DNA from: Ischnura elegans
Taxonomy: Eukaryota; Arthropoda; Insecta; Odonata; Coenagrionidae
Direction: 5' to 3'
Assembly (NCBI RefSeq): GCF_921293095.1
Contig: NC_060248.1
Coordinates: forward strand, 14,402,744 to 14,466,743
DNA: 64,000 bases
Every line of letters begins with the position of its first letter. Within the stretch, counting starts at the first letter, position 1. A model generated the notes under the pieces. It was not told the DNA's origin. It saw only the letters and a list, made by a program, of their open reading frames with translations, and did no database searches. Shown piece after piece: positions 12,490 through 23,623 of this stretch. Position numbers and translations under genes: made by a program.

Positions 12490-12800
12490 TATCTTAAAAT
12501 TCGAATTTTTTGAGGGAGAAATTACTATTTGTTTCACAAACAGTGCTGGCCCCCCAATCTAACAGTAATTCCAACCAAAGCAAAGAGGTGGGGGTAGAGG
12601 CTACTCCGGACTTAACAACAGATACATTAATTTGGCACATCCAGGGTAGAGGGGCCAGCTCATTTCCTAGGGCCACTTTTCATTTCATGTGTTAAGATTT
12701 TGGCTGTGCCTGAAAGGCTTTGCTCTGGGTTTCAAACCGGGACTACTCCATCAGCAACAAAGTAAGTGCACAACCCACTAGGCTACAACACCCCTCATTG
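12490..12800 (-). mobile_element. tRNA-derived SINE
   Basis: Read on the minus strand from about 12795, the head contains a Pol III A-box-like TAGCCTAGTGGGTT and, about 45 nt later, a B-box GGTTTGAAACC (near 12737). Spacing and order match an internal tRNA promoter. The body continues to about 12490. tRNA ancestry is clear, but cloverleaf folding is imperfect and the original isoacceptor cannot be named. The open frames across this block are incidental. Confidence 0.7.
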
Positions 12801-14330
12801 ACAACAATGCATCTCATAAGCAAGTATTAATTCAATCCACCTTCGAGGGCACATGCCTGCTCCACACCCTGTTTCAACTGCCACGGTGAAATCGCATGAG
12901 CACCTCACACCAACGCAGCATCATACGTCATTTTTACATCTAAAAGACATCAATTTTATATTACCAATATCACTTTTAAGTGTATATCTCTCATGAGATG
13001 GGAGGAATGAATGAACAAAATATAATAAGATAAAAACAAAAAGTAACTGTTCTCAGGGGGCAAGAGAAGGAAGCTACCAGTTCAATAGAAGAGGATTAAT
13101 TATAAAAAAGATATCTTAGCACAAAAATGGATTGGATCACAAGGTAAGATTTTCATCACCTTGCATCACGCTGTCCAAAAAACTGAAAGTTTGAAAGCCA
13201 AGGGGGCATTTGCATTTTTATATGTGATTGCAAGAAAATACAACCTTACTTCTTTTCAGCTGAGTCAGACGGTATTCGACCCTGCTGAATTTTAACCCGC
13301 CTTTTGTTCTCGCAACACTTCTCTTGACTGTAAAAAAAATTGTCAACGTTAGACAATTTGTTGAGTTTTAAATTATTACAAAACGCTTGATATTCAGTTT
13401 AAAATTTGTTCTTTTTAATAAGGTGTAAATAATAATAAATAACTTCGGCATAAAGAACATTTGACATTTCAGCTTTATTATTCTTGTTCAAATTATTGAA
13501 ATGAGGTGTGAGCGATACTCATTAAATGTACTTTTTCCTCGTGCACTACACTGATGTTATGTATTGTTTTCATTTACAATTCGTGGAGTCCAGGGCCTTT
13601 TTTCTTGAAATCTATTCCTCGCTAAGAAGAGCCTTTCGATTCTTTATACGTTAACATAGAACAAAGTATTCATAGAGCAAGCAATCATTACTTACTCATA
13701 CAGCAGAGTAATAATAACTCAGTATCAGGTCTGTGCTGGATCCCTTCTTAGGGCGGTGTACGGAAATAGCCAGAGGGCGCCAGTACTATGCAGGGGGAGG
13801 ATTACCGGGACTTTCTGGGGGCGTGGAATATGACAAATAAATTTTGAAATTTTAATCCCTACCCTCTTGAGTTTGAATTGAATCTTAACAGATTGATTTA
13901 TATTAATTTTAACAATTTTCTTAACTCAGGGCAGTATTAACTATGATGTAAAATGAGACATCAAGTTAACTTCTCAGTGTTGGTATTCCGACTGTAAATT
14001 TGTCAGTTTCGGAACAGGAGGGTGCCAAAGATATTCAGGTTGGAGGGCGCACCAGTACGTCCTGGTGTCCCGGCGGCCCAGGACGGCCCTGCTCGACATG
14101 GATTATGTAGTATTAGTAATAGAGTGTTAACTGAATTATGTAACTACACAAAAATATGCTTTACTTAAATTAAGACAAGAAATCACATAAAAAACATCTG
14201 CGCACGAATTTTCGCTGATCTTCGACCCCTGATTATGTTTCAGATGCAACCGGCTTTGCAGTCGTGTATCACTAATATGTACAATCACAGGCGTGAACCT
14301 GTATAATGGGCTTTTTTCACCATTTTTTTA
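12801..14330. other. Intergenic, no gene seen; possible hAT-like remnant
   Basis: No coding exon was recognised. From 13726 to 14091 the ends read CAGGTCTGTGCTGG and, inverted, CAGGGCCGTCCTGG, the style of hAT termini. The putative 8 bp flanks (ctcagtat and ctcgacat) match at only five positions, so this is a weak call. Confidence 0.3.
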
Positions 14331-14339
14331 AACTATAGA

Positions 14340-14620
14340 TTGGGATAGGAATGTGAGATATAAAGAGACCTCTATTTTTACCGTTTATCGATCATTCGCC
14401 CACTTTTCGAGCTATTTGCAGCGAAAAATCGATGGTCTTATAACCCTTATACATACAGATGAGTTGATTTCACCAGGAACTCCTAGAGATCAGGTACCGC
14501 TTCTCCGCTACTTACTTCTCTGCTTATCGCATCGGACTCTCGCAGTTAGTTGCAGTTCAGAATCTTGTGAGCGAATTTTTCCCTCAATCTCTATTACGTC
14601 TCTATCTCATTAGGTTTGGG
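14340..14620. repeat. Dispersed repeat B, copy 1
   Basis: Similar to about 24990-25200 in the same orientation. Shared features include a tttt(a)ccgttt run, cgcccacttt(t)cga and GCGAAAAATCG, followed by a gagcga...ccctcaat block. The copies are diverged, and element boundaries are not visible. Confidence 0.5.
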
Positions 14621-14766
14621 TAATAACTTTCGATTTTTTTTTACTTTAAACTTACTAAACAGCAGTTGAATAAGGAAGGCTTTTATATTCGTCGTCATGA
14701 ATCCTTCCCTTAAATCTAACTATTTTTTTTATTATGTGCGATTTCTGGTCTGACTGAACGATCCAA

Positions 14767-16880
14767 TAGGGTGGTTTCCTATTGTTTTTTTATTGCCTAA
14801 ATCGAAAGATTATTACTCCTGGAGTACGTATTTCACGCTCTTAGATTTTTAAATGACGATATCTATTTTTCGCGATCAAATGAAAAGTGAAAATTTTCTA
14901 GCGCGCGAAAACGCGACGCGTAAGTATGAATGTCGGGAAATCTCTCCGTGTGACATATTTCTGGTTCCCGCTGCCGCCTTGTGAGGTGACCTTGAGGCGA
15001 GTTGAGCGTTGATACGACGCAGGCTGCTAGCGGGTAGCTGAGTACCCTGCTGGCTGGTAGCGCTTGGCTTAAATAAGGATTATTAATACCTTATCAAATG
15101 AAGAAAACTTTCCGACCTCAGCCAGTTTTAATAAGTGATTATTAAGACATGTTTCCCTGAGCTCTGCGCCTCATGCATGCATTGGTAACCTCAGACGACG
15201 TATAACTCCTATCTTCTCGTATAGAAACTAGGTCCCTGTGACGTCACGTGGAGTGGTATCGCATGGGCGCCAATCTGGCCCTTTTCAAATGAGGATAAAA
15301 ATGGACCATTGCCATTCGTCTAAACCGGTATTTCTAAAACGAAATAATTTGTATATTATGAATACAGTAATGGTGGGTAACGAATCGCAATCAGTGCACT
15401 GAGAGAACAGGTTTGGATGCTACACCCTAAACCCTTTTGGGCGGGGAGATTTGGATGCGCCATCAAGAATCATGCGACGTCAGAACTAACTCTTTGGATG
15501 TGAGAACCAAAGGCAAAGAATGTCACACCAAACACGTCCAGTCATTGTCCTTTGGATGGGAGAACCAAAGTTATGGTTAGTGCACTCAACCGGTTTAGGT
15601 ACGAAATCTAAATCTATTGTTACGCGCTCTGGTGGCAATCTCATGAAGCTCTCTAGCACCCGCAGTTCTGTGTTCAGCCGTGGAAGCCGTAGACACGTGT
15701 GGACTTGTTGTGGGCAAAACGGGGGGCGAACTTTGCTGCCGCTTTTGCTTCGTTGCTCTTGCTGCTCGAGATTATGGACGAGGGGACGGCGAATTTCTTA
15801 TCGAAGGCTGGACTTGGAGCCTATATCCATGTGTTCGCTGGTAAGTTGCGAGTTGTTGTTTATTCTCACGGCCATTTTGTGTTTATTCTCACCGCCATGT
15901 TGCATTAATTCTCATGCCCGCACTACCACCCTTTGCTTATGAGTTCTTCATATTCCCATTGTTATCTCTATGTGCTTATTAAAACAAAGTTCAAACTCTC
16001 AGATCATATTTTGTCGGAAGTGCTGCTGTGCTTATTAACATTGACCTTTATTTATTGAGGTTAAATTGTCTCACGTTTCTTGTATTTCCCGATGATATTT
16101 ATAATATGTTGTGATTGTATTTTAATAATATTTTATGTTATTGGCATAAAATTTGGTAATGATATTAATTCACTGTGTTTTGTGCACTTTTTATGATATT
16201 ATAACGCTGGATTCATCGAGACCCTTGCGGAGTAATCATCGAGAGCGTTGGCACGGAGTTTATTGACGAGGAAAGGAGAATGAACAAGAAGAGATTGAGG
16301 AAAATTGTGTGTTTGGAGTGAATTTTATGTAACTGTGTGTTTATATATTGGAAATAAATGTTCTTTCTAGTGTTCTACAAATATGGATATTTATTTTTCC
16401 ACCCGCGCATGTTACAATATGTTGAATTATGTGATAATAGATATTATGATAATCACAGAGCTAGGTTTTCTCATTTTTTAGTTGCACTGTCTTAGTGGCC
16501 TATTTCAAAATGTGTTGAAAAAGAACAATACTAAGGTGTAGTGGAATTGAACAGGAGGGAGGAAGGGGTAGGGGCGCCATCTTTTGGGCAGGTGATCTAA
16601 AGTTTTCATTCGGCATCCAAACGTTGTTCTGATGAGCTACCCAACGCTTTGGTTGTCACACCCAAAGTACTCGTCCATCTTCTTTGGATGTAGCAACCAA
16701 AGGAGTAGTTGGAACATCCTACTCCTCATCACCCATTCCCTTTGGGTGACACAACCAAATGTATGGACAAGTCCTTTCCTTCACCTCAGCTTTGGGTGTG
16801 ACACCCAAACCTACGATTCTCATATCCAAGGTGTTTTTTCAGTGTGACTTTCGTTTTCTTTGATGAAGGAAACTACCCTA
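14767..16880 (+). mobile_element. Rep-1 MITE, copy 2, split by a nested element
   Basis: The left part (14767-15396) and the last approximately 35 bp (16845-16880) align to copy 1. The intervening 15397-16844 is a younger insertion. Termini TAGGGTGGTTTCC and ...AACTACCCTA are intact, so the outer element is complete apart from the insertion. Confidence 0.85.
15397..16844 (+). mobile_element. DNA transposon with CACTG ends and a SAM-like first exon
   Basis: Comparison with uninterrupted Rep-1 copies defines this insertion. Its ends are inverted repeats CACTGAGAGAACA and CACTGAAAAAACA, with a short degenerate target duplication of about 4 bp (gtgc and gtga). Both subterminal regions carry imperfect palindromes of the form TTTGGxTG...ACCAAA, at least six copies. 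Internally, an ATG at about 15772 opens MDEGTANFLSKAGLGAYI and reaches a strong donor G|gtaagt near 15840, which looks like the first exon of a SAM-domain protein. The remainder lacks a transposase. The CACTG ends and approximately 4 bp duplication are compatible with a Chapaev/CMC-type element, but this is only a suggestion. Confidence 0.7.
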
Positions 16881-17480
16881 TTGCTCGTTGAGTTGAAAAC
16901 TTAGAAAAAATATTACACAAAGCCCATAGGCGTTTGAATAAGGTCATCTCGGGAACTTCTTGAAAAAGTCCATCTTACAATAATATTTTCCCACGTAAGG
17001 TAATTCTCATACAACTGAAGGGAATTTTCAAATATCGTACCCTTCACACTGCTGAAATACAATTGTTAAAGTATAAAGTAAAAAGGTTTTTATGGGGTTT
17101 TTATGTACTTACAACAATAAGGATATTGAAGTAAATAAAGCGATAAATGGATTACTTCCATGTAGAACCAAGAGATCGAGTAAGAACCAAAATAATCCCA
17201 AAATTATAATAAAAAATATTATAATAGTTAATAATAACCCCAAAAATAATAAATGCATCGCAAAATGGAAGCACGTTGAAGACCATACTACGAATTCTCC
17301 CATCAGTTTTTTACAGCCACGCTTTCGGTCATTATTCACCGGGAAATTACTGTGCAGAAGTTTTCTCGGGCTTCCGTTCGGGTGATGAGGTCAATGGCTG
17401 CCGACGCTTCGACGGAAGAGTTATCCATTGAGATCAGGGCTTATCAAGCCGGTTTGAGAGTCGGGCTATTTATGTACATG

Positions 17481-18084
17481 CAGCATGTTTCCTGAGGAAT
17501 CAGCAATCCTTCAGGTGGTGGTAGGGGAGTCCATTTTAAGCATTTATTGCCCATAAAATGAGGTGGCAACACTTCAGTTACCGAGCTATGGCAACGCAAA
17601 CATTTTTGAAGCACTTTGCAGTTACTATGGAAACGGTTTCTCTTGGATAGCCAGCCTTTTCGAAATCTTATTTAATACTCCGGACTTTTAAGGACATTAA
17701 ATAATTTAGTTTGGACGAAAATGTGAGGTTATACTTGTGTGAAACAATTAATATCATAATGGGTGAGAGCGCGCAATCGTTTTATTCGCTCAAATCTCTC
17801 GTTTAATTAATCTCAGATATTAATTGCTTCAGACAAATATAATCGCAAATTGTCTTCAAACCTTAATTATTTAATTTTCTTAAAAATCCAGAGTATTTAA
17901 TAAAATATCGAAAAGGTTGTATATATACATGAAAAACCGTTTTTAAGGTAACTGCAAATAACTTCAAAAAATAATTAAGTCGCCTTAGCTCAGTAACAAA
18001 GGACTTGCAACAAATTATGGACAAAAATGCTTAAAATTGTCTCCCCTACCATCTCCTCTCGCAGATTTCTCCTGAAACACCCTG
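17481..18084. mobile_element. Foldback element with long inverted termini
   Basis: About 150 bp at each end are diverged inverted copies. The left arm contains GTTTCCTGAGGAATC, GGTAGGGGAGTCCATTTTAA and TTTGCAGTTACT; the inverted right arm contains GTTTCAGGAGAAATC, GGTAGGGGAGACAATTTTAA and TTTGCAGTTACC. No open frame of note lies between them. No clean target duplication remains. Confidence 0.6.
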
Positions 18085-18454
18085 TATAATACCGTCCAGG
18101 AGTCGACTGATCAATCCGTTATTTGGTCTGGTTCAACGCTTAACTTAAGAAGGGGTTTCATTGATGCGTGTCACCGTTACGCCCAGATGCTGCGGTCGGC
18201 GAGGCGATGCGTAGGGACGAGCGAAAGATTGTATTCACTCATGCGTCCGGCCTCTAGATTCCCAGAGCGGCCGTTCGCTTTCGACAGTTCTGTGGCCGAG
18301 TCCATCATTACCTCATAGAATACCGCCGCTTGAATTATTGTATTTGAAACATTCAAAAAATAGATAAAAAATTATAAAATTAAAAAATACTACTTGACAC
18401 AAAAAAATAAAATAGCAAGAAACTATAAAAAATATTGTCCACTTGAAAAAAGAA

Positions 18455-18745
18455 TACCTTTTTATTTAAATGTGGAGATGAATATTCAGTGAATATTAGT
18501 CTTGGCTATTGCATCATGATTCAACAGAGGAAACTCCTTTTGGTCATTAATAACCAAATTAAATTCAATAAAATAAGATAACATATTACATAAATAAGAT
18601 ACATTAAGTACATACATAGTGTACACTAGGCATATGTTAATAAACAATGCTTCATAAGATACTTAGGGATATTCCTGTGGCAATAAATTTCATTAGATCA
18701 TGTGAAAATAGGACAATTGGTGTCTTAATTTCACCTATAAAAGTA
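18455..18745. repeat. Dispersed repeat A, copy 2
   Basis: Second copy of the sequence at 7430-7720, same orientation, with small indels. No gene overlaps it. Confidence 0.7.
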
Positions 18746-19109
18746 GTGACTATACAATGAAATACGAGCAGTGACTAATTAAAATTCCTCAGGACGCAAA
18801 GTACAACGCAAATTCCTCAGAATGAACTAAGAGCACATACTCTCGAGCGATAGTGCATTTTCTGAAATTCTAACTCCTATTCTGCAGATAAATACTTCGG
18901 CAGTTGCCAGAGTTGCAATTTTGATAACCTTTTCTTTTTCCTAAGTCGACCACTATCTTCTAATACTTCCCCTACTCTAGGGAAAATTCCTCAAAATCGT
19001 AAGGACAGAGTGATAAAGAATTTTTCTAGCCACCTAGAAACCTCGGCAAATTCTGTTAGGTGTTCTTCAATCAAGATATCGCAATCCTGTGGTAAACGAC
19101 AACACTACT

Positions 19110-19320
19110 CCTTCGCTATTTATCAACATTCCCTGTTCCTCGTTTTTCAAGAGTATTCCTACTGACGTGAAACTCAGGAATACTACCCAGCAGTATTACA
19201 TCCGTATTCATTGGCATTCTTCCAGTATTTATCAGTATTCCTATTGTAATCATTTGTGTTCCACCGACAGTATTTACCGGTATTCCAACTGTATTCGTTC
19301 GCATTCATCATTCAACGTTT
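19110..19320. repeat. Degenerate ATTCC-type minisatellite
   Basis: Irregular reiterations of gtattcctactg, gtattcattggcattc, cagtatttaccggtattcc and similar units occur over about 200 bp. Open frames here are a by-product of the repetition, and no gene is inferred. Confidence 0.5.
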
Positions 19321-19407
19321 ATTATCCAAAGAAAAAACTCATCATGCAGAACATTAACATTTTCTGGTCAAGCCATAAAAATAATGGTGAATCCGATTGC
19401 ATCCGTA

Positions 19408-19567
19408 AAAGAAAAATCTCAAAAATGATGAAAAAATTGACTATTAAAATACAAGATCTCCCGATAATGAGTCAACTACGTCACACGAAAGAAAAATCTC
19501 AAAAATGATGAAAAAATTGACTATTAAAATACAAGATCCCCCGATAAGGAGTCAACTACGTCACACG
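19408..19567. repeat. 80 bp tandem duplication (two units)
   Basis: Units 19408-19487 and 19488-19567 are nearly identical (differences around catctcccgataatg and catcccccgataagg), indicating a recent two-copy duplication with 80 bp period. Confidence 0.9.
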
Positions 19568-19681
19568 ATCATTTTTTCCGTCCCTTCCGAGCGATAGCTT
19601 CAGCGATCGTTGCCATGATGGCGGAAAACGACCATTTCTTGCTATCATTATTACACACATTAAAAATAACTAATTTCGGAA

Positions 19682-20063
19682 AGTTTCCTTCGTTTCATAG
19701 GGTAATAATAATCCTTATATAACCCTTAACCAGTGACGTGCAATTCTTGTTACACTACCAGTGACGTGCGGTCTGGGAGACCGCAATAAATCAAAATTTC
19801 ATAAAATATTGCCACGCCATTTTTATTGTTTTGTTTAATTTTTCTTCACCTCACAGGGCGGCAGCGGGAACCAGAAATACGTCACACGGACTTTTGCCAT
19901 TCCTACTTAGCCGTCGCGTTTTCGCGCGCTTGAAAATTTTCACTTTTCATTTAATCGCGAAAAACAGATATCGTCATTCGAAAATCTAAGAGCGTGAAAT
20001 GCGTACTCCAGGAATAATAATCTTTCGATTTAGGCAATAGAAAAATAATAGGAAAGCACCCTA
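19682..20063 (-). mobile_element. Rep-1 MITE, copy 3 (partial)
   Basis: The terminus ACCCTA at 20063 and the adjacent segment with AATAATCTTTCGATTTAGGC match Rep-1 in inverted orientation. The centre is replaced by sequence including two close direct repeats of CCAGTGACGTGC (near 19730 and 19760), and the far half is missing. Confidence 0.75.
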
Positions 20064-20069
20064 TTTCCC

Positions 20070-20185
20070 CGTGAAACTTGGATCAATTTGTCCGTTAGCG
20101 ACGCGAGGAGTACCTTTTTTAAACTCATCTAAATGCGCGTAGGGTGACATTTAGAGGTCGGCTTGAGGATACTCTTTTCTGATAT
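20070..20185. repeat. Dispersed repeat C, copy 1
   Basis: This region resembles 24602-24735 in the same orientation: TTTCCCCGTGAAA, GGATCAATTTGTCC, CGACTTGAGGAT-like blocks and CTCTTTT. The two copies are 4.5 kb apart. They might be remnants of long terminal repeats or simply two copies of one repeat; nothing between them settles this. Confidence 0.5.
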
Positions 20186-20402
20186 TCGAGGAATGGAAAG
20201 CAATGGAAAAATAAACGGTAAGAATGACTACGAGGTTCAGAGCATGATGGGTCGAGGGATCACCCTTTTGCAAAAGACTGGAGTGAAAAAATTCAAAAAC
20301 TCAAGAGAGGAAATTCTCCCTTGGAGTGAATTCCTTTTGGCCAACACAATAGCCCGAGAAGCCGAATTAAAACAAAAGGAACTCAAAAAGAAAGGAACGT
20401 AG
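20163..20402 (+). CDS. Hypothetical short ORF
   Basis: A 79-codon open frame with an amphipathic, charged C-terminus (TIAREAELKQKELKKKGT). No family is recognised and no splice context is evident. The downstream DNA to about 20780 is closed in this frame. It may be a fragment of a dead coding sequence; the overlapping minus-strand frame is judged less likely. The start is unsupported. Confidence 0.2.
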   Translation: MRILFSDIRGMESNGKINGKNDYEVQSMMGRGITLLQKTGVKKFKNSREEILPWSEFLLANTIAREAELKQKELKKKGT

Positions 20403-21339
20403 TTCGGCTTCGCTCCGAAGGACAAGCGGTCCTTTAAGAAATAATATGGCAAGAAAACTTGAGGATATGAGACGGATGTCACGCATTCAGCGGATTCGCG
20501 CCAAGGCGACATGAAATTGACCAGCGTCAAAACACCCGATCCAAGGAACGACGACAACTCACGACTCCACTTCCTCAAACGCGAAACACGAACATCAACC
20601 GAATAGTGGCCGAAGATTATTACCAAATCTGATTGATTCAAGGCCACATATTTCCATTCAGCCTTGAGCTGAGGCGCCGATATTTGGAGAATTTTCTCAC
20701 AAGGATGTATAAAACACGAACGGATTATGAAGAGCCAAAATGTGACAAAAGACGATAAATCGATGGCAGACAAATATTCATCGATATTGATTTAATTCTT
20801 CTCGAACCAACAATAATGGGGTTTTCGCTCGCGACGAAAGCATTGCATGTAGTCGTTTGTCGCCATTTGTTGCCCATCTACCATAATGGACGATTTCCGA
20901 CGCCAACGTTACTTTATGTTTCTTTTGCATTTCACCCACTCATGCCGAAATTACGGAGCTCTCCAATTAAGAGAGGAATATCTTTGAACGGAACATTTAA
21001 AACACGATTCTACATATATAGATTTTATTTTTTTAAATAGATTTTAGATTATAATTCCCTTCGATTGACTTGGAATTAATAAAATCACGAGGTTGCGGAA
21101 TGACACTTTCTTGGTTCGAGAAATTTTTCTAAATTAATCGCGATAATAGCGTCGATAGTGCCTTTGTTACTGGAATATCGTTGCTTAACGTTGAATTTTC
21201 CCTTCTCGAGGGAAAATGGAAGCTAGGTAGATGGTATGGGTAATTTCACCCGAATTCGACCAGAAAATTGAGCAAGTTCATCTACATGCCAGTTCGCAAG
21301 TCGCCTCTAAAGGCGTGTGGCGGGTGGTGTTAGTCACCA

Positions 21340-21510
21340 GCTGCTGACAAATAAAATGGAAATGCAGAAACAAAGTTTCGCACAGCATTTATTAACGAAC
21401 CGCGCAGATTTCCTTTGTATTTTATGAAGTTCACGCATTAAGTCTTTCTGCTCCGGATCCCATATTTTCGCTGCATAATCAAGTTGGTCCAAGAGGGAAT
21501 TATTTCGACC
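21340..21510 (-). pseudogene. Fragment of non-LTR retrotransposon reverse transcriptase (C-terminal)
   Basis: Minus-strand translation includes LDYAAKIWDPEQKDLMREL followed by HKIQRKSARFVNK. The pattern (L-x-Y-A-x-x-x-W-D-P ... x-Q-R-x-x-A-R-F-V) is the conserved segment after the thumb in CR1/Jockey-type LINE polyproteins. Nothing more of the element is recognisable on either side. Confidence 0.7.
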
Positions 21511-22411
21511 GAATTTGGCAAATCGTCTCATTTGATAAAAAAACAAACACCACATAGTCATTTTGTATGATATGAAAGATTTAACATTATATCAGAATGT
21601 TAAGGCTTTGAATTGATAAAGATAATTAATAGCTTACTTTATAAAATACAACCCACTGAATACACTGTACAACAGTAACAAACCTTAAAATAGATTTTTC
21701 ACAATGTCGCTATCACTTTGATTTCCCCTCTTTTTACAAGGAGAACATAATCCTCTCCACCACAAGTAAAAGCACTGGTGGGGGTAATATTTCATTCATT
21801 TTGCGGGGTAAAGAGGTGATATTACGTCTGCCATCGTTTAAGATTATTTTTTTTCTGATTAAGTAATACGGAAACTTTTATTTTATGCCATCCCTACTAT
21901 CCAAAAAGAAGACGAGATGTAATTAAGATATAATAAAAATCAGCCTAATAACGTAAGTAGAATGTAACTGACATTACATGTTCGACATAACAATTGAAAA
22001 ATGGCTCACCAGAAGCGAAGGCATCCCGCTAAAATGGGCCAAAGCGTTAAGAAATAAAATTATTCGAGGGAAGGATGATAACGCTGACCTGCAGCATCGG
22101 CGCACGGTGCTTACATTTGTTGAAATCTGACCAAAGAAAAGCTGACCAAAGCCTAAAAAATAAAAACGTTTAGTATGAAATTTGAAACTTTACACTGCTG
22201 TTGCCAATACATTACAGAGCATGTTTTGACGCAAACCGTTTTTCATTTGCTGCCTTTTTAGCTTTCTTAATGAATGGCTTCAAAGTTGAACAAATTCCGC
22301 AAAAATTGCCTGAATTGAATTTTTTCGAAATTCAGCATATTAAAATTAACTTGGTAGGTATACTTTTTTACCTATGCAATGAAACCGAAAATTCATAAAT
22401 GTCTTTAAACG

Positions 22412-22964
22412 ATGGAAAGAAGTCTTCCGCGGAATGGTGTCGATGATTGGTTGCTTTCATGTTCTTTCCCGCGTCTGTTTATTTCAGGAGACGACATGTT
22501 TCGCAAACGTTGCAGTTTGCTTCTTCAGGTCCGAAGTGTAGGATGCAGTTGGTGATTTCCTTATATACCTTTCCTTTCGCACCTCAACCATCGCCGAACA
22601 CACATGGAGCGGACCGAAACACAATGTAAATGTGGAAGAAGCAAGACTGATTACAAAAGAAAGATGCTATTATCCGAGACTCATCAGAGAAGCCATCAGA
22701 AGCCAGAAGAAATAAAGAAAAACCCAAATAATTTCAATACAGAAGATGGGTATACACTGCCCAGCTGTTGGAAACGAGTTTTCAGCGAAAACGAGAAAGA
22801 GCGCTACAGCGAACCGGCCCCCGGCTGAAGGAAAGGTAGGTATATAGGGAAATCACCAACTGCATCCTACACTTGGACCTGAGGGAGCAAACGGCAACTT
22901 TTGCGAAATATGTCGTCGCTTGAGATGAACAGACGCGGAAGAGAACCTGAAAGTAGCCAATCAT
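22412..22964 (+). mobile_element. Penelope-like element remnant with inverted terminal regions
   Basis: Arms 22446-22600 and 22815-22964 are inverted copies at roughly 80-85% by eye. The insert between them ends with a frame-shifted Penelope-type ORF tail: residues YYPRLIREAI in one frame, then NPNNFNTEDGYTLPSCW in another. The right arm is therefore the element's 3' region. Flanks tgtctttaaacg (22400-22411) and tgtctctaaacg (22965-22976) look like a 12 bp target duplication with one mismatch. Confidence 0.75.
22484..22536 (-). ncRNA. Hammerhead-ribozyme-like motif (Penelope arm)
   Basis: Minus strand: stem I half GGAC, then core CTGAAGA (CUGANGA), stem II GCAAAC/GTTTGC (six perfect pairs, loop TGCAAC), then GAAA, a minimal stem III ACATGT, a GTC site, and GTCT returning to stem I. 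One extra A lies between the core and stem II. The opposite arm (about 22870-22925, plus strand) has CTGAGGG instead and is probably dead. Confidence 0.5.
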
Positions 22965-23584
22965 TGTCTCTAAACGCTTTATTTTGTTTATTCCCATCAA
23001 CTTTCACGACTTGGTTTATGTATTTGTGATCGATACGATACAAAATGATAGACCCTGTTTTTCGTCGAAATTGTATGTTTATGTAGGATTACATAGAAAG
23101 AGTCACCGAGTTACGTCGAGATATTTACATCGCATACGCGCCACGGCGTCCGGCTCTCGCGCAGAACTGACAACAGTAGGTTCACCAGATCACATCATCC
23201 TTTCCCTTCTCTCCACTAATTTTAGATGTATACTAACCGTCTGTTTCCTTTACCTTTCGCCATTTGATTCCTAGTTAAATAACAGCTAAGGACAGAGTAA
23301 GTTTTAGTAGAAGATGGTTGTCTAGCACCACCCTCTTCAGTAAACAAGTGCACACATCATAAGCATCACGTGACGTGGGAAATTTACACATCAATGAACC
23401 CAGAAGGAAAAATAAGTCACGTTTCTAAATTACATACACTTTGTACATATATTTAAATATTTTAACGTAACTCATCGATGAAAGGTCAATAAGCTTCTCT
23501 TAAATGATTTTCTTTAGGACCAATACAATAGTGCACCACTTCATAATTAGTCACAATATCCCATAGTTGGAAAATAAAATAGAC

Positions 23585-23623
23585 GAGCGTGCTGCGCCCG
23601 CTCCCAGCGGGCGCAGCACGCTC
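23585..23623. repeat. Perfect 18 bp hairpin with 3 nt loop
   Basis: Left arm GAGCGTGCTGCGCCCGCT, loop CCC, right arm its exact complement. The arms are over 70% GC within AT-rich DNA. No flanking T-tract or gene end gives it an obvious role. Confidence 0.9.

Noticed and set aside
12510-12695. 61-codon ORF after MAPK15 as a further exon
   Set aside because: It lies in the SINE body and has no suitable acceptor or phase.
17092-17385. 97-codon plus-strand ORF rich in Asn, Lys and Ile
   Set aside because: Low-complexity translation of AT-rich DNA with no domain.
20237-20773. 178-codon minus-strand ORF
   Set aside because: No recognisable family and composition unlike a protein domain; it overlaps a more protein-like but also unsupported plus-strand frame.
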